NCBI RefSeq assembly: GCF_000485595.1
Contig: NW_014577661.1
Coordinates: forward strand, 200,063-225,686
Direction: 5' to 3'
Origin: Priapulus caudatus
Taxonomy: Eukaryota; Priapulida; Priapulimorpha; Priapulimorphida; Priapulidae
Length of the DNA stretch: 25,624 bases
Shown here: in pieces, positions 1 to 10,000 of the stretch
Layout of the letters: every line of letters starts with the position of its first letter
Position numbering within the stretch: position 1 is the stretch's first letter
Notes under the pieces: model-generated
What the model saw: the letters and a program-made list of their open reading frames with translations, nothing else
What the model was told of the DNA's origin: nothing
Databases searched by the model: none
Made by a program: the position numbers and the translations under genes

Positions 1-806
1 CTTTACGAAGAAAGTGGACTATTTTTATTCAGTTAGATATCTAGAAGCAATGTAAACTGTATATACTTCAAGATTCTAGGCACTTGTAACTTTGCGGATA
101 TGCGGCAGCATTGATCTATTCATGGGGGTACCGAGGACTGGGGAGGAGAAAAACGAAAGTAAAACCATTCCCAGAAGCTTGTTTGTTCCTTTTGACAACG
201 TAAAAAAGTGATTCAAGAGTCTCATATAATGTGTTCAGAATAGCTTAGAATGCACCAAATTGCACCATTTTGTTTTAAATTTTCCGGGGGAGCATGCCTC
301 CGGACCCCCCTAGCATGGCGATCGCCTTTGGTTCTCGCATTGCTCACTTCTCGGATTGCGCAACCACCCAACAAAAATTTACCGCCTCGCTGACCTTTTT
401 GGCCAGGGGAAACACTGGACAGTAATCATAGTCGATGTCAATTTAACTTGTGGTCATAGGGCACAACTACATTAGTGCTCGGCCTATCACACTACCACAT
501 GTCATTAAACCTGGAATTGTGTGCACTACGGTATCCTCACTGATCTCAAAACAAAAGTGTAACTGCTGTGCAGCAGTTAATGGTGTCAGCCAATAAGGGT
601 GATCATTTCAACGCGTTAGCCTTTTACACATGCACAATTGCTGCAATGGTCATTTTTGTGTTTCTCTTGTGTTACTCCAGTGCATTTCGTTGTACTGTTA
701 GTGTTAACTGTTATGCAGGTGTAATTACACGTATGTGATTTTCTTTGTTCCGTAATACGTTTGCACATGTGGCCATCTCATTTCAGTGTTGCCGGCCTAC
801 TACAGA
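1..806. other. 5' flank of NCAPH, no gene recognised
   Basis: No open frame here resembles a known protein. The stretch must contain the NCAPH promoter and perhaps a non-coding first exon, but no TATA box or donor could be assigned with confidence. It includes a dispersed-repeat motif at 280-313. Confidence 0.5.
280..313 (+). repeat. Dispersed-repeat motif, copy A
   Basis: A T-rich run is followed by a GC-rich near-palindrome around GCATGC and a CCCCCCTAG tail. The same arrangement recurs at 3040-3072, where it lies near the right end of the intron-3 element. The two copies differ at several positions, so this is a family and not a recent duplication. Confidence 0.6.
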
Positions 807-1066
807 ATGGCACGCAAAAGCCGCGCGGAAGCAGAATTTGCTACACCTGCACCAGTACACGGATCGGATGAGCGTCTCCATACCACAGGCGCGCAAGAAT
901 CCGACTCGTCTGCAACTCACCGCAGGATGAGGTCTTTCGGGTCCGCTTCGACGTTTGGCAATTTGCCAGAAAACGACGACGATACGGAGAGGCGAGAGCG
1001 TCAGAGACAGCGAATAGTTCAGATGCAACAGAAGACGTTGAACAGTCCAGCGACGCCAACCGACAG
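807..1066 (+). CDS. NCAPH: NCAPH coding exon 1
   Basis: Encodes residues 1-86 and two bases of Arg87; donor GTCAGT. The tail is Ser/Arg-rich and carries minimal CDK sites (TP at 13-14, SP at 80-81, TP at 83-84), in line with the CDK1-regulated N-tail of animal CAP-H. The acidic-to-basic block at 53-69 is the family-conserved part. A CAG at 784-786 after a pyrimidine-rich run suggests that the exon starts at 787 and that a non-coding exon lies further upstream; that exon is not located. Confidence 0.9.
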
Positions 1067-4000
1067 GTCAGTGTAATGACTGCGTAATGTGTAATCTCGT
1101 TACATTTCGGTGTAGCATTGATTGTGGCTTCCAGTTTGTAAGTGCAGCTGATTTGCTTTTGATGGGTTAAAGTAACATTAAATTTATTAATTGCTAATTA
1201 ATTTGCAAATTGACAATTGCCTTTTAATAGGCTTTTAATCTAAAATGTGTTGCCATATAGAAAATAAGTATTGATATATAGTCTCAAGGAACACTACTTG
1301 ATTGTTTATCAGGCGCCGATCCATTGGTGGGACATATTTGACTAATGCTCTAATAGCTGAACACTATGCAAACTGCATCAAGATGTCTTCAGAAAATGTA
1401 AGTATTCTTAAATAAATATAATAGAAAGTTTAAAAAAAAACTTGTGGTATGGGCTTCTACTGTGTTGCATGAGGGTAAATATCATATATCATTTTGACTT
1501 ATTCATATAAAAATGCATCAGTTCTAGACTTCTAATTAAAAACTGGTGTACGATTAATAATGTAATAATACTGAAAAGCATGCACCGTAATATGATATTC
1601 ACTGCTGTCAATTGCATGACTATGTATTCTAAGACTTTGCAATTCTATAATAATAAACTTATAACTCTGATGCTGGCAATATTTGAACACGACATATATG
1701 AAATTTTTTTCATGGATACCTGGCTACTATCAGAAAATCACAGTGAAGAATGCATTTAATCTGCATTTGATTGACTACATGGCTGAGATGCTTAGTAAAA
1801 AAGGAGAGCTGACCAACTTTCAGGTAGGATTAGCGTTATTTCATTAAACTTTCTTTTTTAAACAGCAGTGTTTTCCTTTGGCATACAATAAGCGAGGCGG
1901 GGCACCTAGTTTATTTTGTTGTCTACCTCCCTCAATATTTGCCAAAATTGTTGTCTCACGGGTAAATTCTGCCCTCCCCCCCATCATTATCCAGCTGGGA
2001 CTTCTCAGTCCTGGATTCTCCTCTGATGTCCTCTACCCGCCACCCAAATGCAGCGACCAATGCTGTCACAATAAACATCGCGGGCACAACCACGCTTGCT
2101 ATGTACCAGGTGACAGGTGACAGGTGTGTGACTGTGATTGCCACGATTAATATGAAAGTAATTGCATCAGCAGCTTCGGCACTCCATTATTCAACCCTGC
2201 CGCTTTGCTCGTGATTTTATCTAGGGGCAACGCTGCATATGTAGTAATCTAGAGTGAGAATATTATTAGACGGTATCTTCATGTGATAATGATACTATAT
2301 CATTACTAGCAGGCATGAGACATTTCCGCTGTTTGGCGGATTTCAGGCCATTTTAGAACTCCAGAGACCATTTATGAGATCAGTGTAAATTTGAGGAGAA
2401 ATTTTTTTTGGGGGTAAGAATACCTGCGTGGTCTCTGACGATCGCGTACATGTGAACACACTGTGACTCGGTTACTATCCGGAGCGCTTCTACTCGTATT
2501 ATTGTCTTAATGTATGCTTGCTAACATAATGATAAAAGCAGAGTACGTCAAAGTACAGCAATCGACTGGTATCACTGTTCATTTATCTTATGTAGTGAGC
2601 ATTGTACAGGTGAGCGGGGAGCGAATTTGCGATTTCCAAACCGTATAGCTATGGAAGAAAAATTGAGCAACGTGATTGGCTAGAAAATTTTTAGGACACG
2701 CCCACTATCGCGCGCACACCATCGCGCAAATTCGAACACTAGCTGACTGGATCTACTATAGCGGTCGTATAAATAGATGTGGAGTTGCTTAGGTGGTTTG
2801 CATTATTGGCGTAAAGCCTATGGCTGTAGCTATAGTACAGTATGTATGACTACAAAATACATTTACTTTGGACACACTCAACACAGACGGAATTCCCCAG
2901 TGCCCATCAAAATTTTACAGTAAGTGACCATGTTATAATAATTATGCATAATTTTTTCCTTTTCCACAAAAAAGTGTTGCTATTGGAGTACCCTGAAATG
3001 GCTCTAGATTGCATCTCAGAGCTTATAATTTTCCAAAAATTTTCTTGGTGGCATGCCCCCAGACCCCCCTAGAATGTTCCTCCCTTTTCAGCATTTGTCT
3101 GTCTCATGCCTGTACTAGTCAAATATGCTAGTCAATGGTATGAATATGATGGCTTCATTATGATTTTAATTATACTTTATGTAATTCTGTATTGCTAATG
3201 GGTGCAATTATGTATTGCAATATAACTAAGCAGTTTTCTAATCATTTTTATTTAAAGTTTTTATAGTCATGAGGTGTATGAAACCTTGATATTGATTAAA
3301 ATGGCAGTTTAATATTTTTTTTAAATTTAATAATAAATAAAAATTTAGCCATAAAAACAACATGTTGAGACAAATGTACCTGTTCGTGGTAATGGTTACT
3401 TTTTTTTACCTTTACACTAAATGGCAATTGTAGGTTGCTAGTTGCACCTTAGATGCTGGTGCAAAAATCTATGCCTGCAGAGTGGATGCAGTGCATTCAG
3501 AGGTATGCAAGATTGCTGGTGGGCTTGGACATACTGGCAATGCGCTGAACAACCGGCCAGCTGAAGGTACTTAGAGCTTTATTTCTTCACATCTTTGTTT
3601 AGTGATTTTTAACCAGAGATTGTCTATCATTGCCCGGCAATGTTCTCCCAAGGAACTCTGATGGTGTACGTCAGCTGCAGCTGAGAGAATCGTTGGTCAT
3701 TATGTCAGAGCTAGGTGGCCTACTGTAGCGTCTAGCATGACGCTACACAAGTGCGATGGGAAAGGGTAGAGGAGCAACAAGATGCTAGATGCTATGCTAC
3801 CTATGATTGGGTCATTGAGGGTTCACACAGATCCAAACCTGGGTCGTGATTAGGCAAATACAAAATCTGGTTTAATATGAGTGAATGCATGTATGTTTAT
3901 ATGCATTATTGTGTTTTTCATGCTGCTACTGGTGTCAGCTAACTGCGAAGTCTCGTTTATTAGGTGAAGAAGGTGAGGAAGGAATTGAAGATAATAATGA

Positions 4001-7000
4001 AGAAGGCACTAAGAAAAGGACAAAGCGGGTACGATTTTTCATGTGTCGTGTTCCCTACATGTTGCGCCCATCATTGAGCCAAGCACCTTGTGACTAGTAC
4101 CTCTCACAGACAATGTACGATGTTGGCATTCAAGCTACAGAAAAGAAAAACAAAAAATGAGTGCAAAATTTACCCAAGCTAAATAATGTCTTTCGGAAAG
4201 TTTATCGAACTCTACTCCTGCCATTTGATCCACATTAAAATTACTTTGGTAATTGTATACATTATTTCCGTGTGATGCTTTCTTCTCTCCACCAGCAGCA
4301 AATTCAGAATGAGACCGTTTTAATTACATTCGTGAGCGCCGTTGCCGAAATCTCTTCTTTTTTTTTTTACTACAAACGATCGTCAGGTGCGCAAGGTGAA
4401 GACGCTGGTGACGAATCTTAACACGATCAACGTGAAGACTTACGACATTCAGTTCGACGTCGACCCGCTGTTTCAAAAGACGTCGGCCGCGTTCGACGAG
4501 GGAGGCACGCGCGGACTGCTGCTCAACAGCCTGGCGTTTCTCGACGACGCGGCGGAGGTGGTGCTGGATTCCAGTAGGATGCGGTCGGGTCGAGAGGAGC
4601 TGCTAGCCAGCGTGAGGACAGACGAGCCGCTGATGTCGGCAAATCAACTCGCAGGTTTTTATGCGTTAATTTTGTTTAGCTGTTTCGTCTCCACGGTGAT
4701 CGGCTAGCTGCGAATCCATAAGTTGGTGAACGGATGTTGTTAAAATGAAAATGCAATGCTGATGCTGTTGTTGTTGTTGTTTTGTTGATTCCATTGTGTT
4801 GTTAAATTACAACACATTGAACGTTTTGATTCCGTTGAGTGCTGCTCAAATAAAAAAAGTACTTAATTAGATCATAATTAATCATTCCTAATTTAAATGT
4901 GACTAATTTTTGGAAATTTGTTTCCAAGTAGTGAACGGCATTAATTGTAATCTTACAGTTTCATGTAATGTAATATTATTATAACATGTATAATATCAAG
5001 GGTAGATAATGACAATGATAGATGATTTGTCATTATCTACCCCTGATAATATCCACATTGAAATATTTCTCGGAGCGATATGGTTATTGGTTATTTTCGA
5101 GAGCAGGTGTGATTAAAGTCGTTTCACTGTGTGTACGCAGGTGTGTGCAGCAACGTTGTAGCGACTGTGGAAATCTGTCCTGTCTTTGCCGACTTTGAGT
5201 TCACCAGCTGGAAGCAAGATGCAGATGTAAGGTTTAGTGTTCTCTAACATTCGTGTAAAATACATACCCGTGTTATCAACACACAGTAATTTTTTCAATT
5301 TTGATATAATTTCATCACTAATCTCCGAAGGTGGGTCGGTGAAAAATCCCTAAGCGATGTGTAATTTTGCTTTAAATCCTCCCTCCGTGCTTTAGCGCTC
5401 ATTCGATGTGGGTGACTCTGAACATGCGAATGCGATGAAAGGCCAAGAACATGCATTTGATATTAATGCACCTGTGGAACCTATTGAGGATTTCGGAGAC
5501 CGAGAAGGAAGAGACTTCACTGCAATGGTAAGGAAACTTGTCACGTGCACTCGTCAAACGAAACTCGCTTGCGATTTTGCTTTCCGTTCATAGTGCTTGT
5601 GCACTATTGCCAGCCGAGGTTACTTTATTAATACAATATCAGTCTATATGACCACGTTTTTGCTTTGATTGCTTTGCATTGAGCAGCGAGCCCATCTCTG
5701 CCTATCATGGTTTTGTATTTCATGGGTAGTTTTCACTTTCTGTGTCAGGACACATTTGTACTGCACACATGCCTGTGAACTTTCCACGTCATTATAGTTT
5801 GTGATAGAGACCAGGAGAGAAATGTTCATCCAGTAGCCATCACCACAATGAATTAACAAAATTGCGCTATGGAAATTTCACATGCAACACGATTTTTTTT
5901 TCAATTTCCAGGATGATTATGATGGCGGCGGGGACGATTTCAGCGATGGCGGTGACAATGAAGCCACTCGGGTGACAGCTGATGGCGTGGAAATGCGTGC
6001 AGCTTCTCACCAAGATGGGGGTGAGGAGCAACGGCCCAGGTATGATCTGTTATTTTCGCCATAAAGGGGGCATTGTCACAAAGTTGTGGCAACACCGTGT
6101 ACATGGGAAGGTGTCCCTGATATGTCCACCATAGTACTGAGCCATAAGCTGTTATCAATCTGTGTGAAGAGTGGCATCGCGTTTGTCATGCAGACAGGAC
6201 GTCCACCTACGTATAACCTCGAGTTTTTACCTTGTCAGTGGTTAGTCATCAATCATAGTGAGAATTCATGTACAAACGTCCATAACACACTTGAAAAGTG
6301 AAATAAATAATTTGTCTATCTTTACACATCTGGAGGCTAGCATGTCCACCTTGGAGTACTGAGGAAAGCATATCTTCAGGAATTCAACATGTATATATTT
6401 TATTCATAGAAATTCTTCATAGATCCCAACTTGTGTATATCTTTGTAAAGCCAACTTCTATATACATATCTTCATTAATGCAACCTCTCTATACCATGCT
6501 TAGAGTAAACTCTATCGGAGATCTGGTTCAGATGCTGGCGGAGGAAGGACCTTCAGAATACTCCTACTTTAGTGCCACTGCAGGTTCTATGTGGGCTGGT
6601 CCCGGACACTGGAAGCTGAAGTTGTTAAATAAAGGTATTAATTACTGTATACACTGTATATTTTGCGGCGGTTTAATTTTCGCGAATTTCGCGAATGCGT
6701 CCCCGACCGCAAAATTAACCACTCGCGAAATTGTCTGTCAAGTCTGAATTTGCTCAAATATCTGTACGCGAAAAATATGGTGGCGTATACAGTATTCTCT
6801 AGAACAAGAATCTTCTAAGAAGAAAGAGATGTTGTTTGTAGCGATGAGGTTCAATAAAGACCTGATGTTAGATAACTGATCATGGTATTATCATCTAGGA
6901 TTGTGATTGGTAGTTAAACGTTTCAGCCATTCATTTGTCAATATTTATTTAGTAGATAGATTAGATAGATTTATTTTTTATTGCACAGGTGTAAAGGCAA

Positions 7001-10000
7001 CAATAAAGAAGAAAAAGAAGGCGAAGAAAACTTTTCTCATTGATTTCGACGAAGACTTGGATTTTAAAGCCTACTTCTCCAAGTCAAAAGCATCTACAGT
7101 ACTGTCAAAAGCTACAATAGTGAAACACAAAAAGTCGGATGTGACGTTACCAGAGGATATGGATTACGGGGTGGAAAATCTTTTCAAACTCTACCTTAAG
7201 CCCTGCATAAAGGTATTTCCTTTTTTCAATACAGGTCATAGGCCAATTACTAATTTGTGTGTTCTTATAGTATGGTGTGTCATGGTCATTTTGACTGGTA
7301 AACCACTTATTTGTACGATTGATTTGAAAGGAATTGTTTCTCCCCTAAACTAAATCAATGTTTCCATGTTTGTAAGATGCGTAAGAATAAGCGTAGTCAA
7401 TCAATTATTATCACGTATCTGAACTAAGCTAAACTGAATAGCCTTGATACACGTTTATCCGTAACGTATGGTGTGTCTGATAATATCTGGAGATATATTA
7501 TATATATATTGCTTATTGCTTATTGCTTTTAATATATTATTATATAGACTAGTACTACATTACGTGATATAGTCTATATTATTTACTCCTGATAATATCC
7601 ATGCACAATCGTATGACAAATGTCTTTGGTCGTCGAATAGAACAAAGTAGTTGCTTCAGAATGATGGGATGGTAGTTGATGGCAGACGTGGTGACCGTAG
7701 AATCACAGTTCTCTCTAATCCACGCAGCAACAGTTTTCACGCTTTGTGGCCGGCGATTTCTCAACAGTTTACACTGTGTAATCGTTGTTCACAGATTCGC
7801 AAGCATACAGGAGAGAATGAGTTGAAGGACGAGCGTTTACAAAACTACGACTACAACAACGCGAACGACTGTCATAATTACTGCGCTGCCGATGGCGAGG
7901 TAGCACACTGAGATTCAGCGGGAAACTTTTCGCCAATAAGCGACTGGTGGTTGTTGTGCTTGTCTAGATAACGTTCACGTAAAGTTGGATCTTTTATGAT
8001 GATCTCGGTGTCTGGCGGCCCATGAGAAGATGCAGTGCCCAGGCTAGTCTTATCACAGATCAGCCAAAGTTTTTGATTTTTATCAAATTGCAATTAGAAG
8101 AACGTAGTTGCGACTTTTTTCACACTTAATGGATAAATTACTGCATTAATGGTGCATAGATATGTAACATAGAAGTTACTTCCTATTTTGCTATTCTATT
8201 CAGCGTAAACAAAAGCTTGCCACTCGTACATTGGCTGTAGTGGGCACTTGATGTATGTACAATGAGTCGAATCTTTACTCTGGGTTTATTTTGATTTATA
8301 ACTAATTTAAACACATTCTTATCAATTAAGAACTTGTGAATATATTGTGTATCCTCAGGTATCCTATCAGCAGACACATCTATTGAATGGACACCTGGTT
8401 ATATATGAAACTTGGTGCATCTCTTGAATGGCCGTTATGCAGTAATACCATCTTTAAAAAACAATATGTTTATAATGGTCAAATATGAGATTCACATTAT
8501 AAACTAGGTTTCCAGCCACTATTCGAAAGGTTCCCATGAGTGGCAATTATACAGTATTACCACTCCTATAGAACAAGCATTTGTCTATAAGCCACACTTT
8601 TTGTGTTTGCCCTTGGGTTTGGTGTGACCGAGAGTCCATAATAGAGATCTCTATTATGGACTCTTAGTGTGACCCTTATGTACAAATTTGACTGTAAACT
8701 CCCACATAAACAATGCGGGTACGCGGTCGATCTAAACGCCCCCGTCTCCTGGTTTTCGGCAGAATTACGATGACGACGACACTGCCGGCTTCGGTCTGAG
8801 CCAGGACTGTGACTTCACTGATCGCAGCGGCTTCATCACCCAGATGGCGCAGGACTCTGACGCGCCGCTGCCGTCCGGGCTAGAGCAGATCAACGAGGAG
8901 CAGGATGGCATGCTTGCTGGTGACAACCTGGTCGCTGTTCCTCGCAAGGTATGACGACGCTTCACTGTTATCAGGTGGTTAATAATGACAAATTTGACGA
9001 CATTGACAAATTGGCAAATTTGTCATTATTAACCCCTGCTGTTATCCTATCGTTCCAAGAGCGTTAATCATAATAATTATAATAATAACTTGTCAATGTT
9101 AGCACCCTTGTAGTCAAAAGGTTATTATGATTGAATAATGATTGTAGTTGAACTATCTAAACCCTGTTTGGGTGTGCAGGTGACAAACTGGTTGCAGTGC
9201 CACACGAGTATGGTACTTCAAAGTTATTCTGTGGTTAGTGTTTCTAAACACAAACTGCCTAAAGCCTAATTCTACCTATATATATCCCTTCGCTCCAAAA
9301 CCTGGCCATGTGTATAGAGTTACCTAAAGGTTAATGTATGCCAGATGCACTGGTGATGGACCTGGTTGTGTGACGGTCACGTGGCATTGTGAGGTATAGA
9401 CAATTTGTCTGAAATCTTGAATGATGTATAGAAATATCGTGATCTTTGGTGAAGAAGTTCTATATGGTCTTGTTCAAACAAGCAGGTCACTTGGGATCAC
9501 TTTTTAGCTCATCTGACATAGTCAGATGCAGCTTGTAGAATCGCACGATCGTCCGTCCGTCCGTCCGTCCGGGCCCGTCAACAACAGTTGGCACAAATCT
9601 TAACTCGCTCGAGACGGTACCGGTCACGAATTTCGGCACATTGGGGGATTGTCAAAACAGTGGGCTGTCGAAGCTGGGGGTCAAAGGTCAAAGGTCAAGA
9701 GGTGTAAAAGAAGGGGAACATATCACTCCTTAACTTAAGGTATAGGGAGGAATGCAGAATTGCGGCACAAATCTAAACGGCTCGACTAGGCACTGTGATA
9801 GTCGGTGTATAGGCATCATGTAGGAAAATAAGCCAATCACTGTGCGGAAATTGAAGGTCACAGTCAAAGGTCAATGGGCAGGAGGGCAGAATTTTAGACA
9901 TTTTCTGAGGACATGGTCTGACCGAGCGAATTGAAAAAGGCATTTTTGTTTCAGCGTGACCTAAGCATGTTATGGCCTTATTGAAAGGACCATGAAATCT

